Of a stretch of 64,000 bases of DNA, positions 26,806 through 36,810 are shown piece after piece. Within the stretch, counting starts at the first letter, position 1. Every line of letters starts with the position of its first letter. The notes under the pieces were generated by a model, which was given only the letters and a program-made list of their open reading frames with translations, made no database searches and was not told where the DNA came from. Origin of the DNA: Natronorubrum tibetense GA33 (GTDB lineage Archaea; Halobacteriota; Halobacteria; Halobacteriales; Natrialbaceae); assembly GCF_000383975.1 (NCBI RefSeq), contig NZ_KB913019.1:174793-238792 (forward strand). The letters run 5' to 3'. Position numbers and translations under genes: made by a program.

Positions 26806-29800
26806 TTAATTGTGCTTGTTACCGTTTCGGAATTGACGGTCAGCGACGAGAAACACGACGATCGCCAGCAGCGTGACACCAACTCCGAAACCGGGTGTCC
26901 CGTCATCGACGTCTTCCGACATGCTGTCACTGTCAGTCTCGTGCGCGCTCGAGTCCTCATCGTCAGACGGATCATCGTCATCCATCTCATCAGCGCTCGA
27001 GTCATCATCGTCCACGTCAGGTAGTCCGACACCAATGGCAAACTGCGAGAAGCTGTCGACACCAGCACTGAAGCGAAGTTTGTCTTCCGTTTCGTCGATC
27101 ACCGTCGTCTCGAGTGGTCGCCACTCGTCGGCGTCGGGGTCGAAGTGGTACAGCGAGACCGCGTTTGCGTCACCGTCGGCGACCGCAAGCGCCTCGCTCG
27201 GCACGCTGAACTCGATCGTCGCCGAGTCGAACTGGTCGGGCTCGAAGTCGGTAGCGATCTGGAGGTAGCCAACTGCCTCGAGACCCTGATCGAGGTCACG
27301 AGTGTCGTCGCTGGTCGGTTCATTACCCTCTCGGATCGTCATCGCCGTGTCGATCGACTCGGTGAACTCGATGGCGAATCGTTCGGTCGTCGCTACTGGG
27401 CGGTCCTCGTCTGCGGTGTCGTCGGTGAAGAACCGGAGTTCGATCGTTCGAGTATTGCTGAATTCGAGGTGTGATTCAGAGACGCCGTCGCTAACGGAGG
27501 GAGTGATGTCTGCTCGAAGCTCATCACCCACAGTGCGAACCGATGTCGTCAGGTCGCTGTCTACTGACGTGCTGGGACTGCTTGCCCCGCTTCCGGTGGA
27601 GGGCACAGCTTCGACGGACACCGTTGTCGGACTGGATTCTATCTCGTTCAGTTCAGCAGCCACCTCGTATTCGCCAGCGGCAGTTTCCTCGAACGTGCCA
27701 TTGTCTGCGTTCGTCCAGTTGAATGCGTCGTCGTCATCTTCGACGACATTCCCGAATTCATCGAAGGCGGTCACCTCGAAGTCGACCATCTCACCAGCGT
27801 CGATTGTCTGCTCTGCGGCCGGATCGAGTTCGACCGACGCTACGTCTCCGGGCTCGACGGTGACAGATCCCGTAGCGTCGGTTGTAGTCTGCTGTTCGGT
27901 AAAGACGATTTCGACGGCGTCCTGTGCCGTCGTCGAATTCACCGCGAAGGTAACCTCGCCGTCAGCGTCGGTAGATGCAGTCGTCGTCTTCTCGTCGCCG
28001 TTGAGATAAAGACCGGTACCATCACTGCCATCGGCTTCTACGTCGACGTTTGCGACCGCGTTGTCGTTCATATCAGTGATGGCGACGGTGTAGGTGATCG
28101 CGTTCTCGCCGTCGGCGACGATTGTCTCGTTGGCGGGGTTGGCAGCAATTGCAACGTCAGCAGGGTCGCCTGATTCGAACGTTACGGTGGCGTCTGCAGT
28201 TCCCGCATCGGACTCGCTGAACTCGAGAGTGTACACACCGGCGTCACTCGAGGTCGCGGTGAACACTGCCTTACCGTCTGAGTCGGTCTCACTGGTCTCA
28301 CCAGTAAGATCTTCGAGCCCGTCAGCGTCGTCTACCTCGACAGTTGCCGCTTCGACGGGGTTTTCGAACGTGCCCGCGACGGTCACCTCGATTTCGACTT
28401 CTTCATTGTTGTCGGCAACCGCCCCGTCAACGGTTACGGTCGCGTCGATCTGCTGGGGGATGGCTTCGACGGTCACCACCTCACTGTCGGTGTCGTCGCC
28501 GCTCGTCACGGTCACGCTTCCCGTCCCGGCGTCACTGACTACGGTGTCCCATCGTAGGGTACGCTTTTCGGTGTCACCGCTCTCGAGTGTGACCGCTTCG
28601 GTGTCCTGTTCGTCGCCGTCGAAATCACCCAGTTCGATAGTCCGGTCGCCGTCTGCACCCCAGTTGGTGACGTTTGCGGTCACCTTGAGGGTCGTCCCTT
28701 CGGTGACTGGGGCGTTCGTCTCAGTAATGGCCACCGAGTAGAAGGGATCGGTGTCCTCCCACGCGAACGTGGGGTACTGGTCGGTGGCGTGCCAGGTGTC
28801 GGGAAAGGCGAAGCCGTTCATGATCACGGTGGCGTTTTTCCCGTGCATCTGCCAGATTTCGAGGCCCTCCCCGCCGCTGGAGTCGGACTGTCCCGTGGTC
28901 TGCGTGTCCCAGTAGGAGTCCGTCACGTCGCCGCCGGTGCCCACGAGTCCGCCGACGCTACCAGATTCGTCCCCGTCGTTCACTTCGCCGGCCGCGTACG
29001 ATCGTTCGATCGTGCCGGGGTTGGAATTGGACGAAGGGTTGTGCCCGACCAGTCCACCGACGGCTCCGTCGCCGCGGACGTCGGCGGTCGCGTACGAGTC
29101 GGAGACGGTCGCCTCGTACCCGTTCCACCCGACCAGCCCGCCAACTCGCTGACTTCCGTGAACATCACCGGTCACGTACGACCGCGCGATGGTACCGTAA
29201 TTTGCACCGACGATCCCCCCGGTATCCGACCCGCCCACGATAGACGCGTTCTCGAGTCCGACGTCGCGAACCTCGCCTTCGAAGTCGTGGCCGCCGATGG
29301 CAGTGAACAGGCCGACTTCATCCTCGTCTAGTCGGTCGATCGTCAGGGCCTCGACGACGTGACCATCGCCGTCGAACTCGCCCGCAAATGGCGACTCCGA
29401 GTCGCCGATCGGGTCGAAACCGTCGCCGTCGTGCCAAACGTCGGCCTCGGCGGCATCGACGTCTCCCTCGAGGACGTAGTGGGCATCGAGTTCCGCCCCG
29501 ATCGCCTGCAGTTCGGCCGCGTTCGCGATCCGGTAGGGCTCCTCGTCCGTACCCTCACCTTCGTGGGCCAGCCAGAGCGAGTGGTCCACCACGAGCGTCC
29601 CGGCCGACGGCGTGGCGTTCGTCGAGTTGGATCGGTAGCCGTCCGCCTCGAAGGTCATCTCGTAGACGCGCTCGCCCGGAACGACCGTGAACTCGTAGGT
29701 GCCGTTCGCGTCGGTCGTCGTTTCGGAGACGGTGCCGTTCGCGTCGGTCGTCGTTTCGGAGACGGTGCCGTCCGCGTCGGCTGTCACGGTCGCCCCTCCG

Positions 29801-32310
29801 AGCGCGTCGCCGGTTACCCGGTCACTTACGCTTCCCTCGATGGTCGAATCGCCCTCGAGCGCGATCGGAACCGAGACCGTCGCACCCGAGTCGACTTCGT
29901 CCGTCGTGGCAGTCGACTTCTCGTAGCCCGTGGCATTCCCGGTGACGGCGTACTCGTCGCTCGTTCCGGGAACCGTGACCCCGAGCGTGCCGTCTTCGCC
30001 GGTCGTCTCCGCCGGTTCGAACTGTGCACCGTCGTCATCGCGCTCGATCGTCAGCGAGACGTCCTCGAGGCCCTCGTCGGTGAGCGAATCAATGGCATTT
30101 ACCTCGAGCGTGGCGTCGCCGTCGAGCGAGACCGGCTCGGACGGTGTCGTGACTCCGGGCTCCTCGATGAGTACGTCGAACTCGACCAGCTCGTAGCCAG
30201 CCGCCGCCACGACGACGGCGTACTCGACGCCGCTCGGCAGCTCGGTGACGGTATAAGTGCCGCCCCCGTCGTGGCTTCCTGCGTAGGTGCCATCGCCGTC
30301 GACCGGCGTCGCTTCGACGGTCGCACCCTCGAGGCCGTCGCCGAACTGCTCGCCGACGACGTCGAGTTCGAGTGCGCCGTTTCCGGCCAGCGCGACGTCG
30401 ACCTCCTCGGTCCCGTCGACGCGAATGGATTCCGTCCCGGCGTCGAAGCCGTCGGCTTCGGCGGTGAGCGTGTAGTCGTAGCCGCCGACGACCTCGGTCA
30501 GCTCGTAGCTGCCGTCGGCGTTCGTCTCGGTCTCGTAGGCCAAGTTGGCGTCGACACGCTCGTCGTCGATCTCGAGCGTAACGTTCGCGTTGGCGATCGG
30601 TTCATCAGTCACCGCGTCGGTTACCGCTCCGGAGACGGTTTCCTCGCCGGGTTCCAGGAGGTCGACGTCGATCGTCTCGCTGTTGCCGGCTCGCAGCACT
30701 GCTTCGCCGCGTTTGGTCTCGGCTTCGTAGCCGTCGGCAAAGGCCGACACGTCGTACGTCGTATCGATGTCCATATAGCCCGGGACGGCCACGTCGTACT
30801 CCCCGTCGGCGTCCGTCGCACTCTCGATAGTGAACGTCGTCCCGGTCGCATTCTCGGTGACCTCGAGGTCCACAGCCTCGATCGGCTCGCCGGTGAGTCG
30901 GTCGGCCACCGTGCCATCGATCGATGCCGAGTACTCGAGCGTGGCCTCGAGTTCGGCAGTCTCGCCCGGCTCGAGGTCGACACCCTCGATTGTCACCATG
31001 TCGTAGCCGTCCTTCGAAATCTCGAGATCGTACGTGTCATCGCTCGAGACGGCCTCGAACGGGACCGAACCGTCGTCAGCGGTCGATCCCGTGTACGGTC
31101 CTGCGCCGTCGGAGCCAACTGCCTTGACTGTCACGTCCTCGAGTCCGTCTCCGGTGCGTTCGGAGACGACGTCCACGTCGATTGCGGCGTCGCCTGCCAG
31201 TTCGGCGTCGAGTTCGTGGTCGGCTTCGTCCGTGATGCTCTCTTCGGAGGTGGTAACTGGTTCGTACCCATCTCTCTCGATCGTCACCTCGTAGTCTTGA
31301 CCGCCGGGAAGCACGTCGACCTCGTAGCTGCCATCCGCGTTGGTCGTTGCACTGTACGCACCTGCGCCGTTTTCGGCAGTGACGGTCGCGCCTTCGACTC
31401 CGCCGCCGCTCTCGCCGTCGGTGACCGAGCCGGTGAGTTCGGCGTTGCCGCCTATCGCGTAATTTAGAACGGGGCCCGGAGTCATGGGGATTGTGCGATC
31501 CCTGTATCCGTCTTTCGAGCCGGTCAGCGGGTAGAGCGGCCCGCTGGGAACGTTGAACTCTATCCGATCGAAGCCATCGCCCGTAAACGCCGTTTCCCCC
31601 AAGCTTTCGCTCTCGACTGTCACTGTGACTCCCTCGAGTCGCTCATCCGTACGGTTATCTTTCCAGGACACCCCTACGTCCGCATCGCCCGTGAGCTCGA
31701 GGTCGACGCCGGTGACGTCCTCGCCATCACCGATTGACGCCGTCGTCATCGAGTTCTCGCCCCAGCCGTCGGGATCGGCGCCCACAGTGTACTCCTCGCC
31801 CGTTCCGGGCACGGCGATCGCGTATGATCCTCCCTCGTTCGTTTCGCTGGTATACGTTCCCGCGCCGTTTTCGGCCGACACGTCGATATTGGGCACGCCA
31901 GTTTCGAACGTGGTATCTGTAATCTGGCCGCTCACGGTTGCGTTGCCCTCAAGTCCAATGACAACGTCGTCGACATCGTCGTCGACGGTGACGGTCGTGG
32001 CGTTCGCCTCGTAGCCCTCTGCGGTCGCTTCGAGTTCGTACTCCTCTCCGGTTCCGGGCACGTCCTCGAACGTGAATGCGCCGTTCTCGTCCGTCTGCAC
32101 CTCGTCTTCGGTCCCATCGGGTGAAACGAGGATGAGGCTCGCATCCTCGATCGGGACATCCAATGGAGAGTGTGCGTGCACATCGACGACGGTTCCCTCA
32201 AGGTTCATGCCGTGATCGACCGGATCGGACGCTGCCGTCCCGATGAGTCCGCCAGTGAAGGCACTCACCGCGATGACAAAGACGATCGCCGCGGGGCGAA
32301 GCCCCCTCAT
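26806..32310 (-). CDS. Giant secreted surface protein with CarboxypepD-reg repeats, GLUG region and PGF-CTERM anchor
   Basis: 1834 residues from ATG 32310, which is preceded by a strong GGAGGAGC ribosome site and starts the signal peptide MRGLRPAAIVFVIAVSAF; twenty upstream codons are also open. Order of parts: signal peptide; ten carboxypeptidase-regulatory/CnaB-like beta-sandwich repeats of about 80-90 residues; a GLUG-type beta-helix segment (about 29555 down to 28745); CARDB- and invasin-like Ig domains; a PGF-pre-PGF domain; an Asp/Ser-rich stretch; and the tripartite PGF-CTERM signal GTPGFGVGV plus hydrophobic helix and basic tail. Archaeosortase A processing and lipid anchoring at the S-layer are expected. 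No catalytic domain was seen; adhesion or cell-cell contact is likely. Strongly acidic. Confidence 0.9.
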   Translation of the reverse strand: MRGLRPAAIVFVIAVSAFTGGLIGTAASDPVDHGMNLEGTVVDVHAHSPLDVPIEDASLILVSPDGTEDEVQTDENGAFTFEDVPGTGEEYELEATAEGYEANATTVTVDDDVDDVVIGLEGNATVSGQITDTTFETGVPNIDVSAENGAGTYTSETNEGGSYAIAVPGTGEEYTVGADPDGWGENSMTTASIGDGEDVTGVDLELTGDADVGVSWKDNRTDERLEGVTVTVESESLGETAFTGDGFDRIEFNVPSGPLYPLTGSKDGYRDRTIPMTPGPVLNYAIGGNAELTGSVTDGESGGGVEGATVTAENGAGAYSATTNADGSYEVDVLPGGQDYEVTIERDGYEPVTTSEESITDEADHELDAELAGDAAIDVDVVSERTGDGLEDVTVKAVGSDGAGPYTGSTADDGSVPFEAVSSDDTYDLEISKDGYDMVTIEGVDLEPGETAELEATLEYSASIDGTVADRLTGEPIEAVDLEVTENATGTTFTIESATDADGEYDVAVPGYMDIDTTYDVSAFADGYEAETKRGEAVLRAGNSETIDVDLLEPGEETVSGAVTDAVTDEPIANANVTLEIDDERVDANLAYETETNADGSYELTEVVGGYDYTLTAEADGFDAGTESIRVDGTEEVDVALAGNGALELDVVGEQFGDGLEGATVEATPVDGDGTYAGSHDGGGTYTVTELPSGVEYAVVVAAAGYELVEFDVLIEEPGVTTPSEPVSLDGDATLEVNAIDSLTDEGLEDVSLTIERDDDGAQFEPAETTGEDGTLGVTVPGTSDEYAVTGNATGYEKSTATTDEVDSGATVSVPIALEGDSTIEGSVSDRVTGDALGGATVTADADGTVSETTTDANGTVSETTTDANGTYEFTVVPGERVYEMTFEADGYRSNSTNATPSAGTLVVDHSLWLAHEGEGTDEEPYRIANAAELQAIGAELDAHYVLEGDVDAAEADVWHDGDGFDPIGDSESPFAGEFDGDGHVVEALTIDRLDEDEVGLFTAIGGHDFEGEVRDVGLENASIVGGSDTGGIVGANYGTIARSYVTGDVHGSQRVGGLVGWNGYEATVSDSYATADVRGDGAVGGLVGHNPSSNSNPGTIERSYAAGEVNDGDESGSVGGLVGTGGDVTDSYWDTQTTGQSDSSGGEGLEIWQMHGKNATVIMNGFAFPDTWHATDQYPTFAWEDTDPFYSVAITETNAPVTEGTTLKVTANVTNWGADGDRTIELGDFDGDEQDTEAVTLESGDTEKRTLRWDTVVSDAGTGSVTVTSGDDTDSEVVTVEAIPQQIDATVTVDGAVADNNEEVEIEVTVAGTFENPVEAATVEVDDADGLEDLTGETSETDSDGKAVFTATSSDAGVYTLEFSESDAGTADATVTFESGDPADVAIAANPANETIVADGENAITYTVAITDMNDNAVANVDVEADGSDGTGLYLNGDEKTTTASTDADGEVTFAVNSTTAQDAVEIVFTEQQTTTDATGSVTVEPGDVASVELDPAAEQTIDAGEMVDFEVTAFDEFGNVVEDDDDAFNWTNADNGTFEETAAGEYEVAAELNEIESSPTTVSVEAVPSTGSGASSPSTSVDSDLTTSVRTVGDELRADITPSVSDGVSESHLEFSNTRTIELRFFTDDTADEDRPVATTERFAIEFTESIDTAMTIREGNEPTSDDTRDLDQGLEAVGYLQIATDFEPDQFDSATIEFSVPSEALAVADGDANAVSLYHFDPDADEWRPLETTVIDETEDKLRFSAGVDSFSQFAIGVGLPDVDDDDSSADEMDDDDPSDDEDSSAHETDSDSMSEDVDDGTPGFGVGVTLLAIVVFLVADRQFRNGNKHN
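29699..29764. repeat. 33-bp in-frame tandem duplication inside the surface-protein gene
   Basis: Two identical 33-bp units, 29699-29731 and 29732-29764, encode VSETTTDANGT twice in the last CarboxypepD-reg repeat. A third, imperfect unit begins at 29765. It is identical at DNA level and so recent. Confidence 0.85.
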
Positions 32311-32638
32311 TGCTCCTCCGCGGCCGGTTTCGGTTCCGGGACAGTTCGGCGTCCTCGAGTAGTCTGCCATTGGGTCCGTGGGCGACGGAGAATCTCACAC
32401 AGCACCTGAGAATGTCGTGATGGTCGACACCGAACGGATATCCGGCGGTGAATAGATGGCATTGCTTGTTCACTGATACTGATAGATAGCGCATAAACCG
32501 AATACCAGCGGATAGTGGTATGGCGAGAGATGCACACTGCAGCGGCCACCATTGATCGGTTGGACGATCTGTCTCCAGGCTGAACTAAATCGGATCGATA
32601 GAGTCGTACTGGCTGGCGTACAAAACACTGACAAACTC

Positions 32639-34567
32639 ATGTACGTTGCCGGGCTGATCGCCTACGCCGGATCGGCACTCATCGGCGGTCTGCTGGCGGT
32701 CGCACTGCTGACAAAATACGACCGTCGACAGCCCTCCTTTACCTTCGGACTGTTTCTGCTCGTCATCGGCTTTTGGGCGGCGACGTACGTTGGCTATCTG
32801 GTCGTCTCGAGCGAGCAGTGGCTCCTGTTTTTCATCCAGCTCTCGTATCTCTCAGTCGTCTCTGCACCCATCGTCTGGCTCGTCTTCGCACTCCAGTACA
32901 CCGATCACGAGGCCTGGCTCTCGAGGCGACGGATCGCCCTGCTGTCAGTCGTTCCTGCGGGCGTCCTCACACTTGTCTGGACCGCCCCATATCACTCGCT
33001 GTTCTACACCGACACCGTGGTCACGATAATCGACGGCGTCGCCCTGCTCGACACACCGCCCGCGGTCGGCCACCGAATTAATATCATGTACGGGTACGGA
33101 CTGCTCCTGATCGGAACCGCCCTGATCGTCGCGGAGATCTTCACCACAAACCGGCTCTACCGTCGACAGTCGCTGGTGCTTTTGGCCTGTCTGAGCGCGC
33201 CGTGGATCGCAAACGGCGCGTTCCACCTCGGTGTACAACCGATTCCGACAGCGGATCTCACCCCAGTCGTCTTCGTTCTCGCCGGCATCCCACTGGCAGT
33301 AATCGTCCAGCGCGCCGAACTCACCGGCTTCGTCCCAGTCGCCCACGAACGGGTCTTTCACACCCTCGACGACCCCGTCTTCGTTGTCACCGACTCGAAT
33401 CGGATCCTCGATGTCAACCGTGCTGCCCGCATGCTGGTCGACGCCGACGCCACCGTCACACCCATCGAAGGCAGCGAGATCACTGACCTGCTCCCAGAGT
33501 CGCTACTCGACGACGGCGACCTCCATCCCGATCTCGAGACTGCCATGGGATGTGTAATTGACGTCGACGGCAGGCCCCGGCAGTACATCGCCCGCGTTCG
33601 CGCTATCGATCCGGGCCGTCAGGATCCACGGGGCGGTATCGTTTCGTTGACTGATGTTACGGATCAAAAACGACAGCAGGAGAACCTCGAGGCCAAAAAC
33701 GAACAACTCGAGCGCCTCGCCAGCGTCGTCTCGCACGATCTCGCGACGCCGCTTGCAACCGGCGAGAGCCTGGTCCACCTCATCCGTGCCGATGTCGACG
33801 ATGGAGATCCGGAACTCGAGCAGTCGCTCGATGATCTCGAGGCCGTCCACGCCCGGTTGCGGGAGTTCGCCGATGCGCTCCCCGAACTCGCGCGGGAAAG
33901 CACCGACGTTGAATCACCGATCGAGTGCGATCTCGAGTCCGTCGTGCAAGCGGCATGGGGTGTCGTGGACACTGGCGATTTGGCTCTCGTGATCGAGTCA
34001 ACACGGACTATCAGAGGCGATCCGCGGCGGCTGCAACAGGCATTCGAGAACCTGTTCCAGAACTCCGTAGAGCACGGCTCTACGAACCCTGCTTCGCGGA
34101 CTCAGAAGGATTCCGTCGAACACGGTTCGCCGAAATCCCGTCCGGATGACTCCGGGATCGCCGTCGACGCCGATGTCGTCGGGCAGAACCGGGATCGGAA
34201 CGGATCCTGGGCGGGCGGAATCACCCCTTCCGGGGGGCACACAGGTGGTGTGAGAGCAGCGAACGGCACTCGAGTGACGACGATTCGAGTCGGAACGGTC
34301 GGTCCGGTCGTCGACGGTAGGAGCGACGGGACCGACTCCGCCGATCGAGAAACCGTCCGGAAACGTGGCTTCTACGTCGAGGACGACGGTCGTGGAATCC
34401 CGCCCGAGCGGCGCGAGCATCTCCTTGAGTTCGGTGTCAGTACGGGCTCCGGTGCAGGCTACGGGCTTGCCATCGTCCGAACCATCGTCGAAGCACACGG
34501 CTGGTTCCTCGAGATCGGGGAGTCGACCGACGGTGGAGCGCGGTTCGAGATTCTCGAGGTCGACTGA
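32639..34567 (+). CDS. Membrane sensor histidine kinase (7TM sensor-PAS-HisKA-HATPase)
   Basis: 642 residues from ATG 32639; the 29 upstream codons lack coding character. Seven predicted membrane helices (about 3-225) form the histidine-kinase N-terminal 7TM module. A PAS-like domain follows (about 240-365), then the phospho-acceptor His in SVVSHDLATPL, the N-box FENLFQNSVEHGS and the G-box DDGRGIPPERR with GAGYGLAIV. Between N- and G-box is an insert of about 100 hydrophilic residues that repeats SVEHGS; similar inserts occur in haloarchaeal kinases. It is followed by a response-regulator gene 185 bp downstream, so the two probably form a phosphorelay. Confidence 0.92.
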   Translation: MYVAGLIAYAGSALIGGLLAVALLTKYDRRQPSFTFGLFLLVIGFWAATYVGYLVVSSEQWLLFFIQLSYLSVVSAPIVWLVFALQYTDHEAWLSRRRIALLSVVPAGVLTLVWTAPYHSLFYTDTVVTIIDGVALLDTPPAVGHRINIMYGYGLLLIGTALIVAEIFTTNRLYRRQSLVLLACLSAPWIANGAFHLGVQPIPTADLTPVVFVLAGIPLAVIVQRAELTGFVPVAHERVFHTLDDPVFVVTDSNRILDVNRAARMLVDADATVTPIEGSEITDLLPESLLDDGDLHPDLETAMGCVIDVDGRPRQYIARVRAIDPGRQDPRGGIVSLTDVTDQKRQQENLEAKNEQLERLASVVSHDLATPLATGESLVHLIRADVDDGDPELEQSLDDLEAVHARLREFADALPELARESTDVESPIECDLESVVQAAWGVVDTGDLALVIESTRTIRGDPRRLQQAFENLFQNSVEHGSTNPASRTQKDSVEHGSPKSRPDDSGIAVDADVVGQNRDRNGSWAGGITPSGGHTGGVRAANGTRVTTIRVGTVGPVVDGRSDGTDSADRETVRKRGFYVEDDGRGIPPERREHLLEFGVSTGSGAGYGLAIVRTIVEAHGWFLEIGESTDGGARFEILEVD

Positions 34568-34752
34568 CCGACCTTCGGCGCACCACCGCATGGTGGTATG
34601 CGTTTTAGTACGTTGGGTTCCGACTTGTGATCAGTGATATCACCAGAGCGACTGATCGATCGACCTGCCTCCCCGCAGAAGGGATGCCAGATCGGTCGCG
34701 ACGGACTCGCGAATACGGGAGACGCCCCAGTGGGGGAAGAGAAGACACGTCA

Positions 34753-36450
34753 ATGACAGCACTAAATACCGACGCCGATTCAAACGACCGACACGTCCTG
34801 TCTGGGACGGTCGACGCGTTGCTCGTCGACGATGACGAAACGTGGGCCAGAACGCAGCGGCGAGTCCTCGAGCGGTACTACGACGCCGTCTCAGTCTCGA
34901 CGGCCCACACGCTTCAAGACGCCCTCTACGCCCTCGAGACGGGTTCGCCAGATTGTCTCATCTGTGACTACCAGCTCGGCGACGGCACTGGGCTCGAATT
35001 CCTAGAAGCGGTCAGACGCGACCACCCGAAGCTGCCGTTCGTGCTCGTCACCGGACAGGGGGACGAATCAGTCGCGAGCGAGGCGATCCGAGAGCGCGTC
35101 ACCGACTACGTTAGAAAGGACGATCTGGCGAGTCAACCTGACCTCCTCGCCACGCGGCTTACGTCTGTCGTGGAAGCCTACCGAACGGAACAGGCACTTG
35201 AACGCGAACAACGGAGCAAAGACGCGTTGCGCAGACTGGTCACCGCCAGCACGAATAGACAAGAACTCGGCCGGGGCGTCTGTCGTCACTTCGTCGACGA
35301 GCAACGGTACGCGTTCGCGTGGATCGGCGTCCTCGATCGCAACGGCGCGGTCGTCCCGTTCGCCACGGCCGGCGACAACAGCTACCTTGAAGCGGTCCTC
35401 GAGCCCGGTACGAAGCCTGGTCACGGGACCGAGCCAGCGGTGACAGCGCTCGCACGCGGCGACACAGTCGTCGAATCGCTGATAGACTCCGCCAGCGAAC
35501 CACCGGAGTCCGTCAATGCTGAATCGAGAGCTGAAGACGCAGACTATGAGCCCGATTCCAGCGAAGGGATCGACGGGGCCCAAAGCATAGCACAGTGGCG
35601 ACAAGCGGCGCTCGAGCACGGCATCGGCTCCGCGATGGCGGTCCCCATCGAGTACGACGATGTCCAGTTCGGCGTGCTCGCTGTCTATGACAACGGAGTC
35701 GCGTTCGACTCCCAAGCGAGAGAGCTGCTCTCCGAGTACGCGGAGACGGTTGGCTACGCGTTCCAGGCAACAGAGTGGCGACGGGCACTGTTCTCCTCGA
35801 CCGCCACGTCCCTCGAGATCACCGTCGCGGACGAATTCTCACCGCTCGTAGCGCTCTCCCGCGAGCTGGCGCGAACGGTGACAATCGAGGTCGGAACCGT
35901 CATTCCCAGAAACGACGATGAGGTGCTCTATCTGGCCTCCATCTCGGGTGCATCTGCGAGCTCGATCGAGGATGCCGGTGAAGCCGTCGCATCCGTACGC
36001 TCGGTCGAGGTGTACGAGACCGGCGACCCCGTTCGATGCGGGCTCGTTGTCGAGACACCAGTACCCGAAACGGTCCTCGTTGAGGTCGGCAGTCGATTCC
36101 GGCGAACCGTCGTTGCCGACGGTCAAATGCGCATCTCGGCCTCTGTTCGGGCTACAGAGGCGGTTCGTCCCGTAATCGATCGTCTTGAGGACGCGTTCGC
36201 CGACGCATCGGTAACGACGGTTTGGTCCGATCACTCCCAACCGGAGGACCCCGACGGGGGTGGGCTGGAACGACTGACGGACCGGCAGCGTCAGGTGCTG
36301 GAACTGGCACTCAACGCAGGATACTTCGAGCGACCGCGCCGGCACAACACCGGCGAGCTTGCGGCTATGCTCGATATCTCTCGAGCGACGTTCACTCAGC
36401 ACCTACGAGTTGCGCAATCAAAGGTGTTCGAGGAACTGGTCTCTGTGTGA
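34753..36450 (+). CDS. Response regulator with GAF and HTH_10 (bacterioopsin-activator type) domains
   Basis: 565 residues from ATG 34753. Receiver domain (about 20-135) with acidic pocket D26-D28, phospho-acceptor D72 in LICDYQLGDG and K122 in YVRKDD. A GAF-like domain (about 160-330) and the bacterioopsin-activator middle domain (about 340-490) follow. The C-terminal HTH_10 (about 505-560) begins LTDRQRQVLELAL and ends in ISRATFTQHLRVAQ. It is a DNA-binding output for signals such as light, redox or oxygen. Its likely partner is the histidine kinase just upstream. Confidence 0.92.
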   Translation: MTALNTDADSNDRHVLSGTVDALLVDDDETWARTQRRVLERYYDAVSVSTAHTLQDALYALETGSPDCLICDYQLGDGTGLEFLEAVRRDHPKLPFVLVTGQGDESVASEAIRERVTDYVRKDDLASQPDLLATRLTSVVEAYRTEQALEREQRSKDALRRLVTASTNRQELGRGVCRHFVDEQRYAFAWIGVLDRNGAVVPFATAGDNSYLEAVLEPGTKPGHGTEPAVTALARGDTVVESLIDSASEPPESVNAESRAEDADYEPDSSEGIDGAQSIAQWRQAALEHGIGSAMAVPIEYDDVQFGVLAVYDNGVAFDSQARELLSEYAETVGYAFQATEWRRALFSSTATSLEITVADEFSPLVALSRELARTVTIEVGTVIPRNDDEVLYLASISGASASSIEDAGEAVASVRSVEVYETGDPVRCGLVVETPVPETVLVEVGSRFRRTVVADGQMRISASVRATEAVRPVIDRLEDAFADASVTTVWSDHSQPEDPDGGGLERLTDRQRQVLELALNAGYFERPRRHNTGELAAMLDISRATFTQHLRVAQSKVFEELVSV

Positions 36451-36574
36451 ATCAAGTTCGTCGACTGATCCGCAATCTATCAGTCATTGACAGACGACCA
36501 CCTCACCAATGATCGTTTCGACCGACCCTATTGAATCGCCAGACGGAGTCGCATTAACCCGTTAGAACTAGGGA

Positions 36575-36589
36575 GCGCTGTATAGTGGC
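36575..36589 (+). repeat. 15-bp motif shared with 49341-49355
   Basis: GCGCTGTATAGTGGC occurs identically at both places, followed by the similar GCGRTGAGT words. Here it stands about 150 bp before an intact recombinase gene; at 49341 it stands about 1.1 kb before the truncated copy. Confidence 0.6.
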
Positions 36590-36609
36590 AACCCGCGGTG
36601 AGTAATCTC

Positions 36610-36810
36610 TGACGGGGAACATCCAGAACGTACTGGGGCGTCAGCTAGCTGTTATTCGACGCAGGAAGCGCTCAGACACCTACTCAGCAGATCGCTGTTT
36701 CGTGTCTTCGCGAGTGAGACAACTATGACGAACGATCTCGAACCACTTGCGCCAGAAACAGCCAGACAAATGTACCTTGACGAACGGCGACACGAACTCG
36801 CGGATGCAAC
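36610..36810 (+). repeat. Recombinase leader and start, copy A of a long direct repeat
   Basis: About 200 bp, 90% or more identical to 50321-50515, covering a 115-bp non-coding leader and the first 27 or so codons of the recombinase. The leader keeps exactly the same length in both copies. Confidence 0.85.

Noticed and set aside
29359..31467. 702-codon open frame on the plus strand
   Set aside because: It lies wholly antisense to the giant surface protein, whose signal peptide, repeats and PGF-CTERM end are unambiguous; long antisense frames are normal in GC-rich haloarchaeal DNA.
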